A stretch of 52,272 nucleotides of DNA from Bauldia sp. (GTDB taxonomy: Bacteria; Pseudomonadota; Alphaproteobacteria; Rhizobiales; Kaistiaceae): NCBI GenBank assembly GCA_020849325.1, contig JADLGL010000094.1, positions 1 through 52,272 on the forward strand. Direction: 5' to 3'. How positions within the stretch are numbered: position 1 is the stretch's first letter; each line of letters begins with the position of its first letter. Positions 41,879 through 51,103 of the stretch are shown piece by piece. Under the pieces are notes generated by a model. The model made no database searches, was not told the origin of the DNA, and saw only the letters and a list, made by a program, of their open reading frames with translations. The position numbers and the translations under genes are program-made.

Positions 41879-44800
41879 TCACGCTTTGCCCAAACTCGTT
41901 GCCGCGGCGGTTTCGCCAGCTGAGCGCGTGCGTTTCCGGACGAACGCCGCCAGCGGCGCGTAGCGGACGACGAGGCCCGCGAGAAAAACGACGAGCGCCG
42001 CGAGCGCCCAAGGTATCCACTCGGCGGACCAGAACCAGGCCATCGGCGGCGCCGGAAGCGTCGCGTCCGCCAGCACCGTGCCGCCCGTTGCGAGCGCGAG
42101 TGCCGCGAGGCGATCCGGTGCGGCGCGCCCGAAATCGAGGCGCGCCGGGTAGGCGACGTGGATGCCCGACGCGGTGGTGGCGTTTCCGGCGGTCGCGACG
42201 ACACGGAGCGTGCCCGGACCGACGATCCCGAGATCGGCGGTGTACCGGCCGGCAGACGCCTCGCGGAACGTCACGGCGGCGTCCGGGCGATCGCTGCGCG
42301 TCGCGGTCACCTCTCTCCCGGCGAGCGGCGCGCCGTTGCCGTCGAGGAGATCGGCCACCGCGGTGATCGTATCGCCGCGGCGTTCGAGCGCGACGTGGAG
42401 GCCGGGGCCTTCCGCGCCCGGCAGGAAGTGCCGGACGGTTTGCGCCCAGAGGAGGGGGTATTCCGGCATCGTCAGCCATTGCTGCGTGCCGGAGCCGGCG
42501 CCGTGCGTGGCGAAGGCGAGGACCCGGCCCGCGCCATAGCGCCATGATGCCAGGAGCGGCAGCGGTTCGCCCTCGGCGTCGATGAGGCCGAGATGGACGG
42601 TCGCGCCGGGCTGGGCCGTGGTGGCGACGTAGTTCTCGACCGGGGGCATGACGTCCGGCAGGCCGGCAAGGAAATCGGCGCTCCGGTCGCGCCACTCGAC
42701 CGGCGTCGTGCCCACCGTGACGGGGTCCGACGACAGGAGGAGCGCCTCCTGGGCGAGGATACCCGGGAGGGCGCGGAAATCGCGGGTCTGATGGAACGAG
42801 CCGCCGCCGAGGCGGACGATGGGCTCGAGCCGCGAAGCGTCGGCGGCATCGCCGATGGCGACGACCGACACGGTTATCCCCGCGGCGCGAATCTCGGCGA
42901 AGAGCGGCTCGAAATCAGCCTGCTCGACGAGACCGTCGGTCATGACCACGATGTGCTTCGCCTCGGCGTCGGCGCGCTGCAACTCGGCGAAGCCGGCGGC
43001 GAGACCGGGGAGGACGGCCGTGCCGCCGCCGGGCTGGATCGGGGCGAGAGCGTCGGCGATCGCCGCCCCGTCGCGCGGGCCGAGCGGCACGACGACGCGC
43101 GGTTCGGTGTCGAAGGCGACGATCGTGACCTGGCTCTCCGCGTCGAGGAGGTTCACGGCGGCGAGCGTTGCCTCCTTCGCGACGTCGAGGCGGTTCCGGT
43201 CCTCGACCCGTCCGCGCATCGAACCCGAGCGGTCGAGGACGAACGCCATGGCCGCGAGCGGGGATTCGTGGGGGACGCGGGCCGAGAGCGGCGACATGCG
43301 CTCGAAGGCGGTCGAGTAATAGCCGCCGGGGCCAAAGCTGTTCTCGCCGCCGAGGATGAGGAGGCCGCGGCCGTGGACGGAAACGGCCGTCTCGATCAGC
43401 TCCTGCTGGTAGGTGTCCAGCGCGATCGCCGGCACGTTCATCAGCACGATGGCGTCGAAGGCGAGCCAGTCCGACAGGTACCACGGCGCCCCCGTGGTCG
43501 GCCGCACCTCGGCCGAAAGGCCCTGCACCGCGAGCGCCTCGGCAAAATAGTCGCCCCAGCCGGTGTCGCCGGCGATGACGAGAATCCGCGGCGCTGCGGC
43601 TACCGCGGCGAGAACGCCGTTCCGGTTGTTCTCCGCGAACAGGTCGCCGGCGGCGGTCACGGCGACCTCGACGAGCATCTCCCCGGCTTCGGCCGGCGGC
43701 AGGATCGCCTCGATGCGGTTGCGGCCGGCAAGAAGCGCCACGTCCTCCTCCATCACCGGCGCGCCGGACACGGCGACCGTCACGCGGGCGGTCGCGTCCC
43801 GCGCGCTGAGGATGACCGCATCGAGCGGCACGCGGTCGCCGGCGCGGATGGCGGTGGAGACCGCAACGGTCTCGACCAGGACTTCGCCGGGCGGGAGGTC
43901 GGACAGGGGAACGGCGTCGATGGCGATGCCGCGATCCTGCAGCACGGGGACCGCCGCGGCCATGTGACCCGCGGTTTCGTTGCCGTCGGCGGCAAGGACG
44001 ATGCGTCCGTCGCGGTCGCCGGGGAGCATCGCCGCCGCGAGACGGAGGGCGCCTTCGAGATTGGCGCCGGGGCCGCTCACGGCCGGCGCGGCGGTCGCGG
44101 CCGCCGCGGCGGTGCCGAGGTCGATGGCTACGCGGTTGTCGAGCCCCGTCGCGACCCGGCCGAGGGCGTCCGGCCCGGCCTCCACCGTGGCGGCAATGAG
44201 GTTCGTGCGGACCGCGCTCCGGTCGCGCGCCCCGAGGTCGTCGCCGGCGATCAGGACCCTGGCCAGCGCCGGCTCGCGATGGGGAAGCGGAAGCGCCGCC
44301 ACGGCGGCGGCGAGGAGAACGCCGCCGGCGATCGCGAGCCCGGCGACAAGCCGCCGCCGGCCGGCGAGGGGCGTGCCCGAAACGAGGGCGGAGCGGCGGA
44401 GGAAGCGTTCCGACCCGCGGCCGGCCAGCCACGCCTCGGCAAGGAGGGCGACGAGCGCTGCGAGGAGGAGCCAGCGCCAGAATTCCGTGGCGCCGCCGGG
44501 TGTTTCGGGCTCGGGCGCCGGGGTGGTGACGGCCGGCGTTTCGGCGAGGCCGGGCGGGTTGACGGCGAACCAGCTGCCACCGTCGAGGCCGTAGAGGCCG
44601 GCGCGCTGCGGCACGAAGCCGAGTTCGGTGCCGGGAAGGACGGCCGCGCCGGTGCTGCCGCGCCATGCCGTCTCGCCGCCGGGGCCGGTCACCGCGGCGG
44701 CGAGGCGGCGCGGTTCGATCGGGCAGGGGACGCCGACGACGCAGGCCACGGCCGTGGGGCCGTCGGTCACGGGAACGCCGAGCCAGTCGACGAGATTGGC

Positions 44801-46246
44801 GATGAATACCGGGAAGCCGGGGTCGGCGGTCCAGGCGGAGCCGTCGAGGACCGCCGCGATGCGGATCTCGCGGCCCGTCGGCGTCGTGCGCGCCTGGACG
44901 ATCGGCACGCCCCCCGCCTCGGCGAGGACGGCGGCGCCGTCGAGCCGGGGAACATCGAACGCGGCGCGGACATCGAGGCGCCGCCAGTCGACGCCACGCG
45001 ACAGCTCATGCTCCGCGTCCCAGCCCGTGACGGCGGCCCCGGCGAGACCCGGTTCGCCTTCACCGGCAAGGCCGGCGCGGGCGACCCAGAGCGTGTTGGT
45101 CATCGGCCGGCGGTCGAGCGCGACATCCGACACCACCACGAGATCGAAGGTCGCATCGTCCGCCGGGAGGCTGTCGGCGACGAGAATCTCGACATTGCGG
45201 GTCGCCTGCAGCGCCCGCACGAGTTCGGCAGGCGTGTTGCCGAGGAGGAGGATACGGATGAGGCGGGGATCGTCCGCCACGATGAAGGTCAGGACGCCGT
45301 CCTGCGGCCCGGCATCGGCCGGCAGGGCAAGGCGGACGATGCCGGGGCCGGGGAGGACCAGCTCGCCCGCGACTTGCCGCACGACGGTACTCTCGGGATC
45401 GGCGGGCGTCCCGGCCTCGTCGGGCGCGGTGAAGGGAAGGAGCCCCCAGTCGAGGAAGTCCGCGCCGCCTTCGGGCCGGAAGGAGGCGGCGACTCCTTCG
45501 ACCGGGAGGCTGGCGGGCGCGAGGACCGTGCCCTCGACCACCCAGGTGCCGGGCTCGCCTTCCTTTGGCTCGAGCGTCGCTGCGAGCCCGGCGTTCGCGG
45601 TCGCGGGGTCGCCGAACGGGACGATCTCGACATCGCTGTCGGGGAGCGCGGCCGCCATGCCGGCCGCGGCCGAAGCGGCGTCGGTGAGAACGATCAGTCT
45701 GAGGCTTTCGCCGTCGCGGATGAGCGGGCGGAGGGCGTCCGGAACGGCCGGCCACGCTGCCGAAGCATCGCCCGCGGCAAGTGTCGCGAGGATCGGCGCG
45801 ATGCCCGCGGCGCGCTCCTGCCGGGCCACGGCAATGCGCGCTTCGCTGCCGACGGTGACGACCGAGACGCGCACGCCATCGACGCCGGCATCGATCCGCG
45901 CCCTGGCAGCTGCGACGGCGCGCGCAAACCGTTCCCCCTCGCGATCGGTGGTCCGCATGCTGCCGGAGGCATCGACGACGTAGATCGCATGGTCGGCGCG
46001 GTTGGGCGTGTCGAATTGCGGTCGGGCGAGGGCGACGGCGCAGAAGAGGATCACCAGCAGCTGGAGGACCAGCGCGGGGGTGATCGCGGGGCGGTGGAGA
46101 CGCGTGCGGCGGGTCGACACGCGTTCGAGCCGCGCCCAGATCTGAAGGCTCGCGACCCTCACGCCGCGGCGGCGCTGCGCGTGGAGGGCGATCACGGCCG
46201 CCGCGAGGCCGAGAAGAAGCAGCCACCACGGCGCGAGAAGCGTCAC
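41879..46246 (-). CDS. Giant membrane protein with two VWA domains
   Basis: 1455 residues starting at GTG 46246, which overlaps the upstream stop by 4 bases. An N-terminal BatA-like part has two helices and a VWA domain whose metal site is DASGSM (92-97). Further transmembrane segments lie near residues 590 and 640. A GATase1-like fold ('RILVIAGDTGWGDYFAEAL', 'GRGLLILGGENSFGPGGYY') follows near 890-990. A second complete VWA domain begins 'VLDRSGSM' at Asp1005. The C-terminus ends with one transmembrane helix. It looks like a fusion of a BatA-type and a GATase-VWA protein. As VWA partners of MoxR ATPases, such proteins help assemble enzymes in the envelope. Large size and double MIDAS are unusual. 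Confidence 0.85.
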   Translation of the reverse strand: MTLLAPWWLLLLGLAAAVIALHAQRRRGVRVASLQIWARLERVSTRRTRLHRPAITPALVLQLLVILFCAVALARPQFDTPNRADHAIYVVDASGSMRTTDREGERFARAVAAARARIDAGVDGVRVSVVTVGSEARIAVARQERAAGIAPILATLAAGDASAAWPAVPDALRPLIRDGESLRLIVLTDAASAAAGMAAALPDSDVEIVPFGDPATANAGLAATLEPKEGEPGTWVVEGTVLAPASLPVEGVAASFRPEGGADFLDWGLLPFTAPDEAGTPADPESTVVRQVAGELVLPGPGIVRLALPADAGPQDGVLTFIVADDPRLIRILLLGNTPAELVRALQATRNVEILVADSLPADDATFDLVVVSDVALDRRPMTNTLWVARAGLAGEGEPGLAGAAVTGWDAEHELSRGVDWRRLDVRAAFDVPRLDGAAVLAEAGGVPIVQARTTPTGREIRIAAVLDGSAWTADPGFPVFIANLVDWLGVPVTDGPTAVACVVGVPCPIEPRRLAAAVTGPGGETAWRGSTGAAVLPGTELGFVPQRAGLYGLDGGSWFAVNPPGLAETPAVTTPAPEPETPGGATEFWRWLLLAALVALLAEAWLAGRGSERFLRRSALVSGTPLAGRRRLVAGLAIAGGVLLAAAVAALPLPHREPALARVLIAGDDLGARDRSAVRTNLIAATVEAGPDALGRVATGLDNRVAIDLGTAAAAATAAPAVSGPGANLEGALRLAAAMLPGDRDGRIVLAADGNETAGHMAAAVPVLQDRGIAIDAVPLSDLPPGEVLVETVAVSTAIRAGDRVPLDAVILSARDATARVTVAVSGAPVMEEDVALLAGRNRIEAILPPAEAGEMLVEVAVTAAGDLFAENNRNGVLAAVAAAPRILVIAGDTGWGDYFAEALAVQGLSAEVRPTTGAPWYLSDWLAFDAIVLMNVPAIALDTYQQELIETAVSVHGRGLLILGGENSFGPGGYYSTAFERMSPLSARVPHESPLAAMAFVLDRSGSMRGRVEDRNRLDVAKEATLAAVNLLDAESQVTIVAFDTEPRVVVPLGPRDGAAIADALAPIQPGGGTAVLPGLAAGFAELQRADAEAKHIVVMTDGLVEQADFEPLFAEIRAAGITVSVVAIGDAADASRLEPIVRLGGGSFHQTRDFRALPGILAQEALLLSSDPVTVGTTPVEWRDRSADFLAGLPDVMPPVENYVATTAQPGATVHLGLIDAEGEPLPLLASWRYGAGRVLAFATHGAGSGTQQWLTMPEYPLLWAQTVRHFLPGAEGPGLHVALERRGDTITAVADLLDGNGAPLAGREVTATRSDRPDAAVTFREASAGRYTADLGIVGPGTLRVVATAGNATTASGIHVAYPARLDFGRAAPDRLAALALATGGTVLADATLPAPPMAWFWSAEWIPWALAALVVFLAGLVVRYAPLAAFVRKRTRSAGETAAATSLGKA

Positions 46247-47802
46247 TCCCCCGCCTCCGGGGCCGGCTTGAAGTAGCGGCTCAGCACGTCGAGCAGCGCC
46301 GGCGGCAGGAGCGTGCGGGCGACCGCCTGTTCCGGCAGGCGCTGCCAGCCCGCCCCGTCGGTCCGCTCGCCGGCGGCGAGGACCGTACCGTCGGCGGCGG
46401 CCGGCGCATCGAGACGGATCCGGCGGCCGTCGCCGGCGCGGGGATCGCCGAGCACCATCTCCTCGGTCGGCGTCGGCAGGGCGCCGAACTCGGTGACGAC
46501 GCCGTCCCCGAGCGGCCGCGCCCCGCCGCCGACGGCGTCGCCCTCGGCGAGGCCCGCTTCGGCAGCGGCGCCGGCGGGCGCGCCGCCGATGAACTGGCCG
46601 GGCTGGTTCCCTTCGGCGCCGGGGGGCGTGCCCCCCTGCATCTGCAGCGGGTTGAAATACGGCTCCTCCTCGGCCTCGACCGCGCCGGCCGGCGCCGCGC
46701 CGAGAGGCCCCTGGATCGTCGGCCGCGGGCCGGTTTCCGGCCGTTCGAGGGCATCGAGGAGCGCGTCGAGCGTCGGCTGGGTCGCGTCGGTGGGGCCGCC
46801 GCCTGCGATCGCGTTGCCGGGACCGGCGGGAGCGGCCGCGTTCGGAGGCAGGCCGCCGGTCATCGGCGCTGTGGCGGCCGGCGCCGGCGCCTCGACGCCG
46901 CGGGCGGCAGCCTCGATGAGGCCCGCGAGGTTCTGCGGCGCGCCTTCTGCGACGCCCGCGCCGGCATAAGCGGCCGCGGCGTAGGGCAGGAGGCGGCGGA
47001 GCTCGTCCGCGATCGCCGTGCGGTCGCGCGCCTCGCCGGCGGCGATGGCCTCGGCGGCAGTCCCGAGTTCGCGGGCGACGGCGGCAAGATAGGGGTCAGT
47101 GCGTTGCTCGGCGTCGGCAGCGATGAGCGCGGCGATGCGGCGGACGTCCTCAGCGACCTCGGCGCGCTCCGCCGCGGTGATCGGCGTTTCCGGCGCCACA
47201 GGCACCGGCGCCGCGGCCTCGCGGGTGGCGACGCCGAAGGCGACGAGCGCCACCGCCACGACCAGGAGGACCGCGGCGACGATCGCCGCGGCCGGTGCCC
47301 TGAACGGCACGAGGGTGCGGCGGCTCACGGCACCCGAACGCGCCGCGATGTCGAGGAGGAGCGCCGTTTCGAGCGAGCCACGCCCGTCATCCCCGCGCGT
47401 TGCGACCTCCATGGCCGTGCTCACGCGTTCCTTGAGCGCGAAGGTCCGGTCGGCGCGGCGGGCGAGGAGGGAGACACCGGGCCGGCCGCGGAGCTCGCCG
47501 ACGAGCGCAGCGAGGAAGATGACGACCGCGACGGCGACCCCCGCGAGCGCATGGGCGCCCACCGGTGCCGGCATCGCGGTGGCAGGCCAGAGGCCGTCGA
47601 GACCCGCGAGCGCCAGCCACGGCCATTCGTGGCCGACGAGCGCAAAGGCGACCTCGAGGACGCAGAACGTGCCGAGCCCGGCGGCGACGCCGATGGATGC
47701 GGCGCCGAAGAGAGCGAAAGCGCCGGCCCGGCGGCGGGCGCCCGCGAGCTCGGCGAGGATCGGTCCCAGCGGCGACCGGGCCCCGAGGTCGGCGACGCTC
47801 AT
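46243..47802 (-). CDS. Membrane protein upstream of the VWA gene
   Basis: 519 residues from ATG 47802 (GGAG upstream). Two N-terminal hydrophobic hairpins plus a third helix ('PAAAIVAAVLLVVAVALVAF') are followed by a cytosolic or periplasmic region of 350 residues rich in Ala, Glu, Pro and Gly, with a coiled-coil-like stretch ('AERAEVAEDVRRIAALIAAD'). The segment 'LARRADRTFALKERVSTAME' resembles the N-terminal part of DUF4175-type proteins. It overlaps the VWA gene by 4 bases, so it belongs to the same operon and may serve as an assembly platform, but no specific function is known. Confidence 0.75.
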   Translation of the reverse strand: MSVADLGARSPLGPILAELAGARRRAGAFALFGAASIGVAAGLGTFCVLEVAFALVGHEWPWLALAGLDGLWPATAMPAPVGAHALAGVAVAVVIFLAALVGELRGRPGVSLLARRADRTFALKERVSTAMEVATRGDDGRGSLETALLLDIAARSGAVSRRTLVPFRAPAAAIVAAVLLVVAVALVAFGVATREAAAPVPVAPETPITAAERAEVAEDVRRIAALIAADAEQRTDPYLAAVARELGTAAEAIAAGEARDRTAIADELRRLLPYAAAAYAGAGVAEGAPQNLAGLIEAAARGVEAPAPAATAPMTGGLPPNAAAPAGPGNAIAGGGPTDATQPTLDALLDALERPETGPRPTIQGPLGAAPAGAVEAEEEPYFNPLQMQGGTPPGAEGNQPGQFIGGAPAGAAAEAGLAEGDAVGGGARPLGDGVVTEFGALPTPTEEMVLGDPRAGDGRRIRLDAPAAADGTVLAAGERTDGAGWQRLPEQAVARTLLPPALLDVLSRYFKPAPEAGE

Positions 47803-47853
47803 GCGTCCCCGCTCCGGAGCGTGCGAGGGAATGACGCTGGTCTCGGCCCTGGT

Positions 47854-47981
47854 TCTCTCTTCCCCTTGTGGGGAGGCTCGAGGTGGGGCCTTTGGGCCTC
47901 CCGGCCAATTCGGACGTGCCGGGCAGGTGGGCCGCAAGTCCCGCTCCCGGCCTCCCCCACAAGAGGGGAGGTGAAGAGAGA
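47854..47981. repeat. Long imperfect inverted repeat between operon genes
   Basis: Arms 'tctctcttccccttgtgggg' (47854-47873, then ag) and, reversed, 'cctcccccacaagaggggag' with gtgaagagaga (about 47951-47981) can pair. GGCC-rich small hairpins lie between. It resembles common rhizobial GC-rich intergenic repeats. No gene in 47803-48037. Confidence 0.55.
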
Positions 47982-48037
47982 GGGGCACTCGTCCCGTCCG
48001 GACCGCCGCATTTCTTCACACGCTCTCCGGCGGGGCG

Positions 48038-48916
48038 TCATGGGCCGGGCGCCGGGAGAAGGCCGTGCGCGATGGCGAGCCGGTTGATGGTCCCGTCCGC
48101 GGTGAGAGCTGCGATCGCGTCCGACAGACCGAGGTTGATGAACTGCTCCTGTGGGCGGAGCGCGAGCACGAACTGCGACGGCTCGATCGCGAAGGGGATC
48201 GTCGTGATCACGTCGATCCTCGCCTCCGGATGCGCCGCCTCGTAGGCGAGGATCGCCGGCTCCCAGATCAGGATCGCGTCGACCGAGCGGTCGAGGAGCC
48301 GCTCGATGAGCTGGCCGTTGTCGCGGTAGAAGACGCGCTCCCAGCGGGAGGCTTCGGGCAGCGTCCGCATGTAGGCCATGAGATAGTTGTCGGCGAGCGT
48401 CGCGCTCCGCGTGCCGATCGGCCGCGCGCGCGGGATGTCGTCGAGGCCGGCGTATTCGCCGCTGCGCACCGCCAGCACGGTCGGCGTGCCGAGATAGGGA
48501 AGGCTCGGCGTGATCCAGTTGGGGAACGCGGAGAGCAGCGAGTAGCCCATGATCGCGTCGCACCGGTTGGCAAGGAGCCGGAAGATCGTCACGTCGTCGA
48601 GGCCGAGCCGGAAATCGTAGGCGGGGGTAGGCGGCATCGTCGTGATCTCGGCGATCTCGAATTCGAGGAGCTGCGCGGTCGCGATTTCGGCGGCGAGGTC
48701 GCGCTCGAAATCGGCCATCAGGGAATCGGCGTTGATGCAGAAGGTGATGCTGTTGCCCGTCACGCGCCGCTGGTTGCGGATCTCGTCATCGGTGACGCCG
48801 AGTTCACGGAGGTCCTGGGCGATCGCGGCGCCCGAAAGGAGCGCGGTGACGGCGAAAGCTGCCGCGAGGCGGACCATCCCGTTGGCGGGGGACGAGCGGG
48901 AGCGACGTTCGGCCAT
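48038..48916 (-). CDS. MxaJ-like periplasmic solute-binding protein
   Basis: 292 residues with an Arg-rich n-region and a signal peptide ending AIAQ. 'DFRLGLDDVTIFRLLANRCD' and 'GTPTVLAVRSGEYAGLDDIP' are type II binding-protein strands, and 'IGTRSATLADNYLMAY' forms the hinge region. It sits 86 bases downstream of the PQQ dehydrogenase gene on the same strand, the position taken by mxaJ/xoxJ in methanol dehydrogenase operons, where the protein assists the dehydrogenase. Start ATG 48916; ATG 48877 is a shorter alternative. Confidence 0.8.
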   Translation of the reverse strand: MAERRSRSSPANGMVRLAAAFAVTALLSGAAIAQDLRELGVTDDEIRNQRRVTGNSITFCINADSLMADFERDLAAEIATAQLLEFEIAEITTMPPTPAYDFRLGLDDVTIFRLLANRCDAIMGYSLLSAFPNWITPSLPYLGTPTVLAVRSGEYAGLDDIPRARPIGTRSATLADNYLMAYMRTLPEASRWERVFYRDNGQLIERLLDRSVDAILIWEPAILAYEAAHPEARIDVITTIPFAIEPSQFVLALRPQEQFINLGLSDAIAALTADGTINRLAIAHGLLPAPGP

Positions 48917-49002
48917 GCAGGAAGCGAACCCGGTGAGGCGGTCTCCGGCCGAGGCACGAAGCCTCGGCCGGAGCGCACATTTTCAGGGAGTTCGTCGCGC
49001 CC

Positions 49003-50814
49003 CTAGTTCGGGAGGGCGAAGACGTAGATCATGTTGAAGCCGTTGGCGTCGTCGACTTCCGGCGTCACGGCAGCGCCGCCGAGGGTCGTGCCGGCCATGG
49101 TCGCGACGTACTGACGGCCGTCGACCTCGTAGGTCACCGTGTAGCCCGAGCCACGCGAGCCGAGGCGGGTCTCCCAGAGGAGGTCGCCGGTCTCGGACGA
49201 GTGGGCGCGGAAGTAGCGGTCGGCACCCGAGTTGAAGAGGACGTTGCCGGCCGTGGCGAGGATCGGCGAGTAGTTGCGGGCGCGGGTTTCCCACGTCCAC
49301 AGGGTATCGCCGGTCTCGGCATTCACCGCGTCGATGCGACCGGTGTTGTCGTTGTCCTTCGCGGGGTTCAGCACGCCGCGGGTGGTGGTGTTGTAGACGA
49401 AGTTCGGCGCGGGCTCACGATCCATGCGGGCCGACATGTAGGTGCAGTTGTCGGTCGTCGGCATGAACATCACGTTCCGCGTCGGATCGTAGGCGCCCGA
49501 CGGCCAGTCGCGGCCACCGGTGAAGCTCGAGCAGAAGAAGACCTCTTCGCCCGGCTCGTCGAGGACGACCTCGCGGTTCATCGTCGGCACGCCGTCGCCG
49601 TTGATGCTCTCGTAGAGGTTCTGCGCCTCGGCCCACGTCGCCTTGGCGTAGAGGAACTCACCGGTAGCAGCGTCGAACGACCAGTAGACCGGGTTCTTGC
49701 ACGGCATGCCCGTCAGCGTCCGGCGGGTCTCGCCGGTGACGTCGCCCACCGCCAGCATGCCCTGCGCGTTGGCGTTCGGGTTGACCGGGGTGTCGATGAG
49801 GAACATGTCGAACGTGCATTCCTGGTCCCAGTTGTCGTTCGGCAGGACCTGGTGCGACCAGACGATCTCACCCGTGTCCGGACGGACCGCGAAGCGGGTG
49901 TTCGTGCCGGCGAGAGTGACCTCGGCGCCGACCTGGTTGCGCTGGAACTCGGCGGCCGGGCAGATGCCGGTGGAGCCGTAGTAGACGAGGTTCAGGGTCG
50001 CATCGTAGCTGATCTGGCCCCAGGCGCCCGTGCACCACCGGTTTTCGAAGGGCACGCCGCCCCACGTCTCGTCGCCCGGTTCGCCCGGACGCGGAATGAA
50101 CTCGTTCCGCCAGAGCTCTTCGCCATTGGTCACGTCGTGACCGGTGACGTAGCAGCCGAAGCCGGCGAACTGGCAGCTCGACCCGGCAATCACCACGCCA
50201 TTGACGACGATCGGACCGTTGGTGCTCGCCACCTGGCCGGAATCGCCGCGGTCGATGTCCCAAATGACCTGGCCGGTCTGGGCGTTCAGGGCCACGATGT
50301 GGTTCTGATAGGTCGTGGTGATCACCATGTCTTCCCAGAGGAAGATCGAGCGGTGACGGTCGACGAGGCTGTTGAAGATCGGGCCGTTCGTCGTGTCGAC
50401 GGTCTGCTGGCCGCCGGTGGTGAATTCCCAGATGAGGTCGCCGGTGGCGGCGTTGATGGCCTGCACGGTGCCCCACGGGGCCGGCAGGAACATGACGCCG
50501 TCATGGACCAGCGGCGCGCCCTGATTGGCGCCGACGGGGATGCCGCGGGCCCAGGCGAGCTGAAGGTCGGCGACGTTGCCGTCGTTGATCTGGTCGAGGC
50601 GGCTGTAGCCCCAGTTCTCGTAATTGCCTCGCATCATCAGCCAATCCGCCGCCGGCGGATCGAGGAGCATTTCAGCCGTTACCGGGTTGTAGCTGTCCAG
50701 TGCCAGCTGGCCGGGCCTCAGCGGCGGAGCGTCCTGAGCAAAGACGGCGGCCGCGCCGAACAAGGCCGATGCCAGCACCGTCGCGGATGCGACGTGCCCA
50801 AATTTCAGCGACAT
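49003..50814 (-). CDS. PQQ-dependent dehydrogenase, methanol/ethanol family (atypical)
   Basis: 603 residues with a signal peptide ending AAVFAQ. An eight-bladed quinoprotein propeller is indicated by repeated 'G.LVW' tryptophan-docking motifs ('NAATGDLIWEF', 'NAQTGQVIWDI', 'GEELWRNEF', 'TGDTLWTWET', 'TGDLLWETRL'). The catalytic Asp is likely Asp330 in 'LPNDNWDQECTF'; the residue two after it is Glu332. In lanthanide enzymes this is Asp, in calcium ones Ala or Ser. Placed against methanol dehydrogenases by eye, the metal-ligand Glu and Asn positions are replaced (near 217 and 283), and the vicinal Cys pair is absent; instead C214 and C221 are close. It should oxidise an alcohol or similar substrate in the periplasm and reduce a cytochrome c. 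Substrate unknown. Confidence 0.9.
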   Translation of the reverse strand: MSLKFGHVASATVLASALFGAAAVFAQDAPPLRPGQLALDSYNPVTAEMLLDPPAADWLMMRGNYENWGYSRLDQINDGNVADLQLAWARGIPVGANQGAPLVHDGVMFLPAPWGTVQAINAATGDLIWEFTTGGQQTVDTTNGPIFNSLVDRHRSIFLWEDMVITTTYQNHIVALNAQTGQVIWDIDRGDSGQVASTNGPIVVNGVVIAGSSCQFAGFGCYVTGHDVTNGEELWRNEFIPRPGEPGDETWGGVPFENRWCTGAWGQISYDATLNLVYYGSTGICPAAEFQRNQVGAEVTLAGTNTRFAVRPDTGEIVWSHQVLPNDNWDQECTFDMFLIDTPVNPNANAQGMLAVGDVTGETRRTLTGMPCKNPVYWSFDAATGEFLYAKATWAEAQNLYESINGDGVPTMNREVVLDEPGEEVFFCSSFTGGRDWPSGAYDPTRNVMFMPTTDNCTYMSARMDREPAPNFVYNTTTRGVLNPAKDNDNTGRIDAVNAETGDTLWTWETRARNYSPILATAGNVLFNSGADRYFRAHSSETGDLLWETRLGSRGSGYTVTYEVDGRQYVATMAGTTLGGAAVTPEVDDANGFNMIYVFALPN

Positions 50815-51103
50815 TCCATTCCCTCCCTCTAGGGGTTTTGTCGATTTCCGCAGATGCCGGGTGCCTGTCGGGGCTCCTTGGCTCGCGCCTGCGTCTCCTT
50901 CTCCTGTCGGCCGCGTCCTCCATCGAACCGCCGTCCGCCCACCGATCGGAGCCGTTGCGCCCGTCTGCGCCAGATAACTTGACTGCAGAAATCATCTTTT
51001 GTCGATACCATAGTTATGAGTCCGCCGGGCCGGTGCTATCGAAGGCCGGCGGACGTGAGGGAAACCCGAGCTTTTCGGGCCCGCAGAACCAGGGAGAATG
51101 CGG
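50815..51103. promoter_or_regulatory. Divergent control region of dehydrogenase and cytochrome genes
   Basis: 289 bases between the PQQ dehydrogenase start (minus) and the cytochrome start (plus). It contains an AT-richer island (50975-51020) unlike the surrounding sequence. On the plus strand TTGACT (50979-50984) is a good -35 match, but a convincing -10 at 16-18 bases is missing (best TCGATA). Both genes probably take their promoters from this island. Confidence 0.35.

Noticed and set aside
42593-46276. 1227-residue plus-strand ORF opposite the VWA gene
   Set aside because: Antisense shadow. The minus strand shows two MIDAS motifs and membrane segments; the plus strand shows only Arg/Glu/Gly-rich sequence.
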